Positions 1 to 8,375 of a stretch of 64,000 nt of DNA are shown here, in pieces. Both the position numbers and the translations under genes were made by a program. The first letter of the stretch is position 1, and every line of letters starts with the position of its first letter. Location of the stretch: assembly GCA_963790585.1 (NCBI GenBank), contig CAWBOY010000006.1:372001-436000 (forward strand), written 5' to 3'. Origin of the DNA: CAWBOY01 sp963790585 (GTDB lineage: Bacteria > Planctomycetota > Planctomycetia > Gemmatales > Gemmataceae). The notes beneath the pieces were generated by a model. The model saw only the letters and a list, made by a program, of their open reading frames with translations, did no database searches and was not told where the DNA came from.

Positions 1-407
1 GCACATAGCCTGTGCCTTTCTTGGTGACGTTGGGCGTCTGTCCGGCCAGGAGTCCGTTCTTTTTGAGGACGCGATAGACACTGGCCGGGCTACAGGCGAC
101 GACATCGGCATCGAGCATCATAAAGGTCATACGGCGGTAACCATCGTCGGGGTGCTGGCGGGCGAAGGCGCAGATGCGCTCGGTTTCGTCGGTGGTGAGC
201 CAGTGATCGCGTGGCACCCAGGCGTTGTGTTCGTTGACTTTGCCGAAGCGTTGCCGCCAGTCCTCGTACTTGCTGCGGCCGATGCCGACCCAGGGCATGA
301 AACGCGCGACGGAGATGTCGGTTTTGTCGGCCCAAGTGCGGACGAAATCGACAAGCTGGTCGCGCGTGTCGTGGGGGACCCAGCAGCCGGTTAGAGTTCC
401 CCAAGAC
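1..407 (-). CDS. IS3-family transposase OrfB, cut by window edge
   Basis: This is the second reading frame of an IS3-group insertion sequence, the part that carries the integrase. Read on the minus strand in the -1 frame relative to OrfA, it gives an open frame with blocks such as RDHWLTTDETERICAFA and YRRMTFMML followed by ASVYRVLKKNGLLAG, which match the helix-turn-helix linker (HTH_21) that precedes the DDE integrase core of IS2/IS3-type transposases. The DDE core itself would lie beyond base 1 and is not seen. The frame has no good start of its own and is entered from OrfA by frameshifting at the A-run at 408-415, as is usual in this family. The visible part is intact, without stops. Confidence 0.85.
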
Positions 408-705
408 TTTTTTTTAGCTCGGTGTGGGCTTCCATGAGCTCGGCCATGACTTCGTTTTTCTTTTGAAGTTTGGCTTCGAGCTTTTGGATCTTGTCTTGTT
501 GAGTATCTTGCGGTGGCCTGCCCTTGCGCCCGTTGGCAAAGGCCAGGTGGCCGTTCTCGAAGAACTTTTTGAGCCAATCGTAGAACTGGTTGGGGTAAAG
601 GTCGAGTTCATCGCACAGGTCAGAAACAGGGACCTTGTCGATAAGGTGCCGTTTGAGGATGGCGACCTTGTCCTCATCGGCAAAGTGACGACGCGGCTTG
701 TTCAT
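391..705 (-). CDS. IS3-family transposase OrfA
   Basis: OrfA is the DNA-binding subunit of an IS3-type transposase and is also the N-terminal part of the OrfAB fusion. The 104-residue product has an N-terminal helix-turn-helix (about residues 8-50, with the run VSDLCDELDLYPNQFYDWLK) and a C-terminal leucine/lysine-rich coiled coil (about residues 68-100) used for dimerisation. The ATG at 705 has a good ribosome site, ACGGAGG, seven bases upstream. The frame ends with TAA at 391-393, after a run of eight A residues where OrfB is reached by a -1 slip. The element lies just downstream of a secreted-protein gene, whose last codons may have been changed by the insertion. No target duplication can be checked because the far end is outside the window. 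Confidence 0.9.
   Translation of the reverse strand: MNKPRRHFADEDKVAILKRHLIDKVPVSDLCDELDLYPNQFYDWLKKFFENGHLAFANGRKGRPPQDTQQDKIQKLEAKLQKKNEVMAELMEAHTELKKSLGEL
408..415 (-). promoter_or_regulatory. programmed -1 frameshift slippery run (OrfA to OrfB)
   Basis: On the minus strand the OrfA message reads CTA AAA AAA AGT. A -1 slip on the A-run changes the next codon to AAG and leads directly into the open OrfB frame (K-S-W-G-T-L-T-G). A slip of this kind on A-rich heptamers is the standard way IS3 elements make the OrfAB transposase. Confidence 0.75.
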
Positions 706-729
706 GTGGAAACCTCCGTTCAGGTAATG

Positions 730-1161
730 CTAACCCAAACGAAGCGGTTTTCCAGATTCGACTGAGGCAAAACACGCAGGGATCATTTCGAATACGCGTT
801 TGTATTCGCCGGTTGCCAGACCCTTGTCCTTGCGTACATCAACCGCCTCCATTTTCTTAATTTCACCACCTCGGGAAATCTCCTTTACGACGTCCTCCAA
901 ATGTTCCTCCGCCTCCTTGTTGAACTTCTCCTGTTTCGCCCAGATCTTGTCCGAATGTTTTGGGAAAAGGTATTCGATATCTTCTTTCGTCGGTAGCATC
1001 TTTCGCAATGTCTTGAGTTGCTCTTCTTTATCTTTTGAGGTGAACCCCTTTTCCCATTCACGATAGGCAGTTTCCAGATTTGGTTTCGGGTCCTCAGCGA
1101 ACAGAGGGCCGACAAGAGAAACGAGCATGCAGGTCAGGAAAAAAAATGAACACAGACGCAT
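730..1161 (-). CDS. hypothetical secreted protein
   Basis: The product is 143 residues with a clear signal peptide: MRLCSFFFLTCMLVSLVGP, followed by a likely cleavage near FAED. The mature part is rich in Lys and Glu (for example EKGFTSKDKEEQLKTLRKML) and is predicted mostly helical. I do not recognise a family. The start at 1161 is supported by the ribosome site AGGAG nine bases upstream. The C-terminus ends only about 25 bases before the OrfA ribosome site of the IS3 element, so the last residues may come from element sequence and the protein may be truncated. Confidence 0.6.
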   Translation of the reverse strand: MRLCSFFFLTCMLVSLVGPLFAEDPKPNLETAYREWEKGFTSKDKEEQLKTLRKMLPTKEDIEYLFPKHSDKIWAKQEKFNKEAEEHLEDVVKEISRGGEIKKMEAVDVRKDKGLATGEYKRVFEMIPACFASVESGKPLRLG

Positions 1162-1529
1162 TGGCGGTCTCCTGTCAAAAGGGAATGCTGGTGCAAGCGT
1201 ATAATGGAAAGATCGGCCATCACAATGCTGACTACCGAGCCAACTTCTGGAATAAAGGATACATTATGGACTACGTTGCGGGATCACAAGAAAAAATGGT
1301 GGCCGCGAACGTCATTTAACACCTCACGCTCAGCGAAATGCCGCACAGTTGCCTACCCGTGGACGCGGAGCCGCTCCCGCACACGCGTTCGCCCGGATTT
1401 GCGCGGGTGGGCCGACTTACCGCCCATATTTGGTACAAGTAATGATTCCTGGGCGGCCGGCGAGAATGAGCTGAGCGAGTTTGCCACCGAGTCCTGGGAA
1501 TAGCTGTGGTTCCGACCGAATCGAAAGGG
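1162..1529. other. intergenic stretch without recognised gene
   Basis: Short open frames exist on both strands, but none has a signal peptide, known motif or convincing ribosome site. I see nothing that I can name. It lies between the secreted-protein gene and a peptidase remnant, so it may hold further degraded sequence. Confidence 0.4.
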
Positions 1530-1718
1530 ATGGACATGCTGTTGCTCGAGAAGGCTGATCAAGCCCAAGCGTTGCTCTCTTAGACCGGTCTCGATTGCTG
1601 GCTTACCTTCGTGCGTGAAACCGAACTGCACTCCAACCCAGGGGTCGAGCACGTCGTCGTCGCCGGCATCCTGCAGAACTCCGGTTTCCTCTTCGGCATG
1701 GGTGGGCGAGGGCTATAA
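1530..1718 (+). pseudogene. remnant of M24-family (Xaa-Pro) peptidase N-terminus
   Basis: Reading from ATG 1530 gives MDMLLLEKADQAQALLS, a TAG stop at 1581-1583, then TGLDCWLTFVRETELHSNPG and, after a few residues, SGFLFGMGGRGL before a TAA at 1716. The pattern E-K-x-D-Q-A ... D-C-W-L-T-F-V-R-E-T ... F-L-F closely matches the N-terminal creatinase-like domain of planctomycete M24 metallopeptidases (Xaa-Pro aminopeptidase type). The internal TAG is most simply a former GAG. Nothing of the metal-binding catalytic domain follows, so this is a short relic of a gene of roughly 400 codons. The family call comes from recalled motif similarity and was not tested by a search. Confidence 0.6.
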
Positions 1719-2521
1719 GGATACTGAACCCATGGGAGCCGTCGGAACGCCAATTACCATTGACACGATCGATGGGTTTGCGTCTCTTCGCCTATGCGGC
1801 CGTCTGATGTGAAGGTCGGGAAGGTAGCATGGAATCGGCCCAATAGGGTGTCGCGCTCTCGCGCTCTGTGTAAGCCCGTTTGTAGAAAATGGCATGGCTG
1901 CGAACTCGCGCCAGGTGGATTAACACCAGCGCGAATTGAGAAGTTCGAAAACCGCAACACACGAGCACCCGATCGGGACTCGAACCTCAAAGCCATCTCT
2001 CAATCGAAATCGCCATAACATCATACCAGATATGACGTTGCTGAATAAACATCAGCGCGAGTCTCTAGAGACATGTTCGAGGAGCGTCACGAACGGGGAG
2101 ACTTCTGATCCGCAGCGGAATCCCGCTGCCAACGGGTTAACCCAAACGGCCAAGAGATTCGTCTCTCGGCTTTTGGCGTTTTTGGCCTATCTTTTGCGCC
2201 TTCTCGCACTTTTTACCCTTCTTCCCAATCTCTCTGTTGCAAACCATATCGGGCGGGATCCGTTCGTGACCGGTCACGTGCCGAATCGGCGCCGTCTGAA
2301 ATAGGCCAAAACTCTCGTGGACTCTGGCGAGACTCAGAGATCGGGTTAGCCAAACGCAGTCTTGTTGCCGACATCTCCTACCGTCGATCCAATCCAACAG
2401 TACGAATCCGGACGCTCATGCCAACGAAAACGAGCGCGAATTGCCTTGAGCTTCCTCGCGAAACGAGGCTCAGTGTCACTCGGGTTAGCGACCACGAGAC
2501 GCGCAAATCGAGGAGATCCGG
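1719..2521. other. about 800 bp without recognised gene
   Basis: The longest open frames here lack start signals and recognisable motifs. On the minus strand near 1965-1995 there is a run resembling the 3' half of a tRNA (TTCGAGTCCCGA), but its T stem does not pair and no matching acceptor strand is present. The region sits directly upstream of the recombinase module and could contain its old attachment flank; that is inference only. Confidence 0.35.
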
Positions 2522-3009
2522 ATGAGCGAAACGATCCACCAGCAGTTGACGCATCTGCAACGATTGTCGGCCAAAGAGCTGCGGCAGCGCTATGGCGAGG
2601 TCTTCGGTGATGATGCACGCACGTGGAACCGCACTTGGCTGGTGCGACGCCTCGCTTGGCGGCTCCAATCGCTTGCGGAAGGAGGTCTGTCCGAACGCGC
2701 CAAGAAGCGAGCCGCCGAGCTGGCCAACGATGCCGACCTGCGTTTGACGCCACCGGCGCCACGTGCGCCGAGATAGCGCTTGTGGCAGTGGAGCGCATCG
2801 CCGACCAAGACGACCGCCTGCCGCCCCCGGGCACGATCCTGACACGCTCCTACAAGGGGACGACCATCCGCGTCCAGGTCCTCGAGAAGGGCTTCGCCTA
2901 CGAGGGCGAACTCTACAAGTCGCTGAGTGCCGTGGCCAAGGCGGTCACGGGCAGCCACTGCAATGGCTTTCTCTTCTTCCGCCTCAACATCACGAAAGGT
3001 AAGGTATGA
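2522..3009 (+). pseudogene. DUF2924 protein, frameshifted
   Basis: DUF2924 proteins are small proteins of unknown function that in many alphaproteobacteria and planctomycetes precede a large serine recombinase. The first frame (2522-2776) gives the N-terminal half, with KELRQRYGEVFGDDAR, LVRRLAWRLQSLAEGGLS and KKRAAELANDADLR. The second half (about 2780-3009) is in another frame and carries LPPPGTILTRSYKGTTIRV and LYKSLSAVAKAVTGSHCNGF. Together they make the usual 160 or so residues, so one frameshift near 2750-2780 splits the gene. The ATG at 2522 follows a GGAG ribosome site, and the end overlaps the recombinase start by ATGA, as in intact modules. The decay of the next gene suggests that this break is real. 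Confidence 0.75.
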
Positions 3010-4299
3010 CCCGCAAGCCAACCACCACAACACAAGCTCGCACCACGATCCGGTGTGCCATCTATACCCGCAAGACGACGGAGGCTGGCCTGGAGCAGGA
3101 GTTCAACTCGCTCGACGCCCAGCGCGAATCTGCCGAGGCGTTCATCAAGAGCCAGGCCCATGAAGGCTGGACCTGTCTGCCCAAGGCCTACGACGACGGC
3201 GGCTTCACCGGCGGCAACCTGGAACGCCCCGCCTTGCAGCGACTGATCGCCGACATCGAAACCGGGTTGGTCGACTGCGTCGTGGTCTACAAGGTGGACC
3301 GCCTGAGTCGATCGCTGCTCGACTTCGCCCGCCTGATGGAACGATTCGATAAACACAAGGTCGCCTTCGTCTCGGTGACGCAGCAATTCAATACCGCCAG
3401 CTCGATGGGACGACTCATCCTAAACGTCTTGCTCAGCTTCGCCCAATTCGAAAGGGAGATCATCAGCGAGCGGACTCGCGACAAAGTTGCTGCTACACGC
3501 CGCAAGGGGAAATGGTCTGGTGGAGCTCCCATTTTGGGTTACGACATCGACGCACATGGCACACGGCTCATCGTCAACGAGGATGAAGCTGTCCAGGTCC
3601 GGGCCATCTTCCAACTCTACCTCGATCATGGCGCTCTTCTCCCGGTCATACGTGAACTGGAACGCCGTGGTTGGCTGAACAAGCGCTGGCAGACCCGCGC
3701 AGGCCATGACAGTGGTGGCAGCCCGATCAGCAAGACGGCGTTGCACCGCCTGCTGTCCAACGTCGTCTACATCGGCAAGGTGCGCTACAAGAACGAGGTC
3801 CACGATGGCGAACACCCAGCTTTGATCGACGCTGAAACATGGCGAAAGGTCCAATCCCTCTTGCAGCGGAATGATCGCAGTGGCGGTGGTCCTGGTCGGA
3901 ACACGCAAGGCTTCCTGTTGAAGGGGCTGTTGCACTGTGCCGCCTGCGGTTGCAGCATGACGCCGAGTCATACAAGACGTGGGAACCGGCGCTATCGCTA
4001 CTAGGTTTGAACCAATGCACAGAAACGGGGCTGGGATCATTGTCCTTCGAAGTCGATCCCTGCGGGTGAGATCGAAAGCTTATGTCGTGCAACAGATTCA
4101 ATGCATTGGTCGCGACGATGAGTTGGATGAAGATGGGGTTCGAGGGGCGCTGGCACCGCACGAGCAGGCCCGCATGATTGGGTCATTGGTGCAGGCCATC
4201 CACTACCACGGAGGCACTGGCAAGCTGTCCATTCAATTCCTACCCACCGCTCCGCGAACCTTAGCCGACCAATTCGTCCTTACTGAGGAGATACCATGA
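3006..4299 (+). pseudogene. large serine recombinase, decayed
   Basis: This was a site-specific serine recombinase of the type linked to DUF2924. The resolvase domain (residues about 15-160) shows EQEFNSLDAQRESAEAF, VVYKVDRLSRSLLDFARL and FEREIISERTRDK, followed by a recombinase domain and the start of a zinc ribbon (LLHCAACGCSMTPSHTRR). Three defects are visible. The catalytic serine of the YTRKS motif is a threonine (YTRKTT). The frame stops at TAG 4002-4004, and in the same frame a second stop (TGA) follows before TNAQKRGWDHCPSKSIPAG. A frameshift near 4075 then leads to VVQQIQCIGRDDELDEDG and the C-terminal tail ending at 4299. The gene is therefore non-functional. It overlaps the genes on both sides by ATGA, which shows the original operon layout. 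Confidence 0.85.
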
Positions 4300-4697
4300 T
4301 CGCAGTGTCCCGGACCATCGAACGGCACATCCGCTTCGGCGATCGCAGCACTGGCGTCGAAGCAGGATCCACCTCGGAACGCATCGACGTCCCGAAAGGT
4401 CGCATACCTCACGTCACCAAGCTCATTGCACTGGCCATCCGTCTGGACGAACTCGTCCGCTCAGGCACGATCACCACCTTCTCCGAACTCGCCCGTCTTG
4501 GTCAGGTGAGCCGGGCACGGATCACGCAGATCTTGAATCTGGTGAACCTGGCGCCTGACATTCAGGAGGCGATCTTATTCTTGCCACGGACCGAACGCGG
4601 ACGTGCGGCGGTTATTCTTCGTGACCTACAGCCGATTGCGGCAGTGACAAATTGGGCCAAACAACGCCAGATTTGGGTCGGTTTGCGACGGTTTTAG
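4296..4697 (+). CDS. HTH protein of the DUF2924/recombinase module
   Basis: The 133-residue product belongs to the third gene that usually follows DUF2924 and a serine recombinase. It has a helix-turn-helix at about residues 60-90 (FSELARLGQVSRARITQILN) followed by LAPDIQEAILFLP, typical of this companion family. A role in DNA binding near the recombination site is inferred from the fold and neighbourhood. The ATG at 4296 overlaps the recombinase stop (ATGA) and has GAGGAG upstream. The frame is intact, in contrast to its two partners, but without an active recombinase it is probably a leftover. Confidence 0.7.
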   Translation: MIAVSRTIERHIRFGDRSTGVEAGSTSERIDVPKGRIPHVTKLIALAIRLDELVRSGTITTFSELARLGQVSRARITQILNLVNLAPDIQEAILFLPRTERGRAAVILRDLQPIAAVTNWAKQRQIWVGLRRF

Positions 4698-4834
4698 GTC
4701 GGTTTCGTGACAAACGGGGTCAAAATGGCACCTTCGGGGCGACGGTTCTCATAATTAGGGGTTCGACATCGGCAGAATGAGGAGAGCGGTCGGACAAGCG
4801 AAAATGGCGTATTTTGTGGGGAAATCATCGTTAG

Positions 4835-4851
4835 CCCAAGTTAGACACTTT
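4835..4851 (+). repeat. left terminal inverted repeat of IS1634-type element
   Basis: CCCAAGTTAGACACTTT, an exact inverted match to 6962-6978 at the other end of the element. Confidence 0.85.
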
Positions 4852-4898
4852 TTGTTCTGGGCAAAGGACTTGCGTTCAATTTGAGGGGGTTTATTTCA

Positions 4899-6698
4899 CT
4901 ACATTTGAATCGCTTCATCGACTCGCCGAAGGCGGCGGGGAAGGGTCAGACCCAGGCGGTTCAACAGCACGCTTTGTGATTCGTCCGGCTCCGTCACGCA
5001 GCGAAAGGTAATCTTTCTCTTTTGCCCGCTACCCGGAGACTGGGCATTGAGCGTTATGTCCCCGCATTTGAGCTTCGCCATTTCCTCGATTAGCGTGCGT
5101 GGCGCGTTACCTAGGCCTGCGTTCTTCATCCACCCCGCCAGGGTCTTCCACATCGCATACGCCAAAAAGCACACCAAAATGTGGGCCTTGACGCGGTCTT
5201 CTTTCTGGTGCCAGATCGGGCGGATCGCCAATTCGTCCTTCGTGATGCGAAAGGCCCATTCGGCTTCCGTCAGTTGGATATAACGCTTCCACAAAGTCGC
5301 TGCATCCACATCTGTCAGGTTACTGCGGAGCAAGTAGCAACCGTCGCTCAATTTCGACCAGTCGCCGAATTTCTCATTGCGTCGCCAGGTGATTTCGAGA
5401 TGGGCTTTGCCTCGGGGCTGCGTCAACTTCTTGATCGTCACCTCAAAGGCATGCGATGCACGCCAGTTCCGCTCTTTCAGCCGGCCCAGTCGCTCGCCCG
5501 CGATGGCTTCATCCTTCAATCGCCCCGCTTCCGCCGCGGCCTGCATCTTCTGTAATCCGGCCTCCATTCTCGCCGTGAACTTCTCATGCATCGCCTGCTC
5601 CTTGAGGCGGCGATCGGCACTGCGGGCCAGGATAAACGTCTCTTGACCCTCCGGCCCCGGCACCAGTTTTACTTCAACACCCTCCTGCACCGTTGTCCAA
5701 TCATCCGCATTGATGTGTTGTTCGAACTGCCGCAGCATCTGCTTGGGAGTGCCCACAATGTACTTCCCGCCACGCTCCCGCAGGAACTTCAGATTCGCTT
5801 CACTGACCATGCCGCGATCCATCACCCACACTCGATTCAAGCTGCCATGTTTCCGCTCCATCGACTCGATCATCTGCTGCACTGTTTTGCTGTCATGCGT
5901 GTTGCCGGCAAAGACCTCATAGCCGAGCGGAAAGCCGTCTTCCGTGACTACCAATCCGATGCATACTTGCGGCCGGTCACCCCGCGAATCGCGCGAGTAG
6001 CCGAGCTTGGCCATCGGGCAGCCTTCCATGTCTCCTTCGAAATAGGTGCTGGTCACGTCGTAGAGGAGCAAATCACATTTCAAGGCAAACAGCTCGCCCA
6101 GGCGTTGCCGCAGATGCTTTTCCAGCGTTTCCTTGTGCGGCAAGAGATGATCGTGTCCCTTATACAAGCGATTCGTATGCACTTGTTCGCATGTGACGCC
6201 CAGCAATTCATCCAACGCTGTTCGCCGATACCAGGTGTCGGCAATATGCAACTCACTCGAGGGTTCGCAGAAACGCGCGATGGTAAGGATGCAAGCCACC
6301 GTAGCCCACGACACTTCTTCGCGTCCGGACTCGATCTTCTCTTCCAACAACTCATCGAGGCCCAGCATCCGCCACAGACCCCGAGCCAACCAGACATCAC
6401 CAAAATCACGAGGCCGCTCGAGCCGAATGCTGCTGAGTTTGACCAGCACGGGCTCATCATCGCGTGGGGTATCGCAACAGGGCGGATCGAACAGGGTGGG
6501 TTGCGGCCTTCGTTGGTTCGCTTCGCCGTTGAGATGCGAACACAGTTGGGTCCAGCCGTCCTGCTCGGTGCCGTCCAACTCACCCAAATAGGCCACGATG
6601 CGTTGACGCGATCCTTTGGCCGTTCGGTACGACTCGGCCAAGGCCCAGTAAGTGTGCGGCTTGCCGTTCTTGTGTCGCTCGAAGCGTCTGAGAAACAT
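4899..6698 (-). CDS. IS1634-family transposase
   Basis: This is a DDE (IS4-superfamily) transposase that would move the surrounding element. It has a full-length, uninterrupted frame of about 600 residues. Characteristic stretches are MFLRRFERHKNGKPHTYWAL at the N-terminus, LLYDVTSTYFEGD with the first catalytic Asp, VWVMDRGMVSEANLKFL with the second, and RYIQLTEAEWAFRITKDELA near the C-terminus with the catalytic Glu (Y-x-x-L/I-x-x-x-E type). The ATG at 6698 is preferred over one 63 bases upstream because family members begin close to this F-L-R-R motif and CGGAGA lies just before it. A 424-codon open frame on the opposite strand is only its antisense shadow. Confidence 0.92.
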   Translation of the reverse strand: MFLRRFERHKNGKPHTYWALAESYRTAKGSRQRIVAYLGELDGTEQDGWTQLCSHLNGEANQRRPQPTLFDPPCCDTPRDDEPVLVKLSSIRLERPRDFGDVWLARGLWRMLGLDELLEEKIESGREEVSWATVACILTIARFCEPSSELHIADTWYRRTALDELLGVTCEQVHTNRLYKGHDHLLPHKETLEKHLRQRLGELFALKCDLLLYDVTSTYFEGDMEGCPMAKLGYSRDSRGDRPQVCIGLVVTEDGFPLGYEVFAGNTHDSKTVQQMIESMERKHGSLNRVWVMDRGMVSEANLKFLRERGGKYIVGTPKQMLRQFEQHINADDWTTVQEGVEVKLVPGPEGQETFILARSADRRLKEQAMHEKFTARMEAGLQKMQAAAEAGRLKDEAIAGERLGRLKERNWRASHAFEVTIKKLTQPRGKAHLEITWRRNEKFGDWSKLSDGCYLLRSNLTDVDAATLWKRYIQLTEAEWAFRITKDELAIRPIWHQKEDRVKAHILVCFLAYAMWKTLAGWMKNAGLGNAPRTLIEEMAKLKCGDITLNAQSPGSGQKRKITFRCVTEPDESQSVLLNRLGLTLPRRLRRVDEAIQM

Positions 6699-6961
6699 GT
6701 GCGTCTCCGGGCACGATTCGACATCGTGACCAGAATCGCACAAGGGGAGAGGACCTGTCAACGAGGTAGGTCTTCACTACATCGGGATTGGCGGATCGAT
6801 TCCTTGTGGTTACAGGACTTAGGACTCGCGCCAAAACAAGTTGCCGGCCATCGCCGCTGAAATGCCGTAGTTCTTGGCCAGGGCGAAACCAATTTCGGTA
6901 ACTTATTTTGGCGCAAATCCTTACGTTCAATTTTGGGGTCGAAAAAACCAAAACGACCGAC

Positions 6962-6978
6962 AAAGTGTCTAACTTGGG
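6962..6978 (-). repeat. right terminal inverted repeat of IS1634-type element
   Basis: Inverted copy of the 17-base core at 4835-4851, outside the transposase start. Confidence 0.85.
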
Positions 6979-7192
6979 TTAAGAACCTTCCGCCCAATAA
7001 ACCTGCGCTCGCAGGTAGCTCATGCCGCACTGATTTTTGCTTTCCTCATCTCCCTCCGCCCGCAATATCAAAGGTCAGCGGGTCAACATGCTTGCCTTGG
7101 CCGCGGCACCGGCGCAATCAAATGTGTCCACACCAGAACATGCGGGTGAGGCAGAGGCAAGCCTTGTCGTTCCGTCACGTTCGGTTCGCCTG

Positions 7193-7220
7193 TTCTTTCT
7201 TCGCGCTCCGCTGGTATAAT
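7193..7220 (+). promoter_or_regulatory. likely smpB promoter with extended -10
   Basis: TGGTATAAT at 7212-7220 is a perfect extended -10 box (TGn-TATAAT). The -35 region (around TTCTTT at 7193) is weak, which is common with extended -10 promoters. A start near 7227 would give a very short leader, with the ribosome site GGAGGAG at 7226-7232 almost at the 5' end. Confidence 0.5.
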
Positions 7221-7240
7221 CTGCTGGAGGAGTATGCACC

Positions 7241-7735
7241 ATGGCTCGCAAGCCCGCGAAAAAGTCGGGCGACGATGAGATTCAAGTCATCTGTCGCAAC
7301 CGTCGTGCGCTGCACGATTACGAGATTCACGATACGCTCGAATGCGGCTTGGTTCTGACCGGAACCGAGGTGAAGAGCCTGCGCGAAGGGCATGGGCTGC
7401 TCGAGAACGCTTTCGCCAAGCTCGAATCGAATGAGCTTTGGCTGATCGGCAGCGATATTCCGGAGTATACGCGCGGCAACAAGTTCAACCACAAGCCAAA
7501 CCGGCCACGGAAGTTGCTCCTGCATCGGCGCGAGATCGCGAAATTCGCCGAAAAGTCGGCACAAAAGGGCCTGACTCTCGTGCCGTTGCGGATGTATTTC
7601 AAGGACGGCCGCGCCAAGGTCGAGATCGCGATCGCCAGCGGTAAGAAGATGCACGACAAGCGAGAAACGCTCAAAAAAGCAGATGCTCAGATGGATATTC
7701 GCCGAGCCATGAGCGAAAAACGGGGCCGGCGTTAG
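7241..7735 (+). CDS. smpB: SsrA-binding protein SmpB
   Basis: SmpB binds tmRNA and brings it to stalled ribosomes for trans-translation in the cytoplasm. The 164-residue product has the family landmarks in order: NRRALHDYEIHDTLECGLVL, TGTEVKSLREG, the GNKFNHKPNRPRKLLLHRRE region that contacts tmRNA, LTLVPLRMYFKDGRAKVEIA, and a basic tail with GKKMHDKRETLKKAD and a C-terminal RGRR. Length and start are standard, with GGAGGAG placed nine bases before ATG 7241. A near-consensus promoter lies just upstream. The tmRNA gene itself is not in this window. Confidence 0.97.
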   Translation: MARKPAKKSGDDEIQVICRNRRALHDYEIHDTLECGLVLTGTEVKSLREGHGLLENAFAKLESNELWLIGSDIPEYTRGNKFNHKPNRPRKLLLHRREIAKFAEKSAQKGLTLVPLRMYFKDGRAKVEIAIASGKKMHDKRETLKKADAQMDIRRAMSEKRGRR

Positions 7736-7816
7736 GCTTGGATGGATTCAATGACCGATGCCTGGCAGGGAAGCCCGGCACGATCCTCGATGGAGCGAGC
7801 GCTCGCTCGATAAATT

Positions 7817-8350
7817 ATGCCCACCGACGCACGGACGGCGTCTCCGCTTTCACCTTCATCTCATTGGACCGATTGGTTCTTGAATCGCACGACCGGTGCG
7901 ATTGCCGCGACTCTTTCAATCTTGATTATCCTCGGCTGCATGAGCTTTTCCATCGAGCGCGGCGAACGCGTGAAGGTTGTGGAAATTTCTAGCGGTGCTG
8001 AGGTGTTTGAGCAAAAAGGCTCCGTGATGCTAGAACCAAGTGTCCCGGTTGTTGTCTACTATCCTGTACCCTATGCAACGCCACCGAACTTGACCTTGCA
8101 GCATAGTAGTTTTGAAATTATTCAACAGTATCCCGATCGATTTGTCGTGAAGAACAATAACGACAAATCATATTATGTGGACTGGAATAGCAAGGGCTTG
8201 AGCATTTTGAACCGGGCTGCCTTACCACCCACAGCTCTAACTAATCTGGTTCCGACGTCCTACAAAGACGAAAACACCACTCAAGCTTCGCCGATTAATC
8301 CCTTTCTTCCACCTGTGCCGGGCCCCGTCGAATCTCAGCCAAAGCCATGA
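7817..8350 (+). CDS. hypothetical membrane-anchored protein
   Basis: The 177-residue protein has one hydrophobic segment at about residues 27-44 (TGAIAATLSILIILGC), so it is probably a signal anchor with the C-terminal part outside the cytoplasmic membrane; the ILGC could also be read as a lipobox. The outer part contains beta-strand-like blocks (VVVYYPVPYATPPNLTLQ, FEIIQQYPDRFVVKN) that resemble the H-type lectin-like pattern seen in some planctomycete proteins, which is only a hint. A Pro-rich tail follows. No ribosome site is obvious before ATG 7817, so the start is uncertain. It lies 81 bases after smpB and directly before a glycosyltransferase gene. Confidence 0.6.
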   Translation: MPTDARTASPLSPSSHWTDWFLNRTTGAIAATLSILIILGCMSFSIERGERVKVVEISSGAEVFEQKGSVMLEPSVPVVVYYPVPYATPPNLTLQHSSFEIIQQYPDRFVVKNNNDKSYYVDWNSKGLSILNRAALPPTALTNLVPTSYKDENTTQASPINPFLPPVPGPVESQPKP

Positions 8351-8375
8351 CGTGTAACCGCCGAGGAGAAGTGCC

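Larger units (their letters stand above)
4831..6982 (-). mobile_element. IS1634-type insertion sequence
   Basis: The element is about 2.15 kb and has one long transposase gene on the minus strand. Its ends carry inverted repeats with the identical 17-base core CCCAAGTTAGACACTTT, at 4835-4851 on the left and, inverted, at 6962-6978 on the right; TTAG and TTAA outside the core may belong to the repeat. I see no clear target-site duplication (left flank ATCATCG, right flank GAACCTT). It sits between the dead recombinase module and smpB and appears intact, so it may be a recent arrival. Confidence 0.8.

Noticed and set aside
1950..2010. tRNA-like 3' half on the minus strand (TTCGAGTCCCGATCGGGTG)
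   Set aside because: The T stem does not pair and no matching 5' acceptor strand exists about 70 bases away.
5586..6860. 424-codon open frame on the plus strand
   Set aside because: Antisense to the IS1634-type transposase; no ribosome site and no recognised motif.
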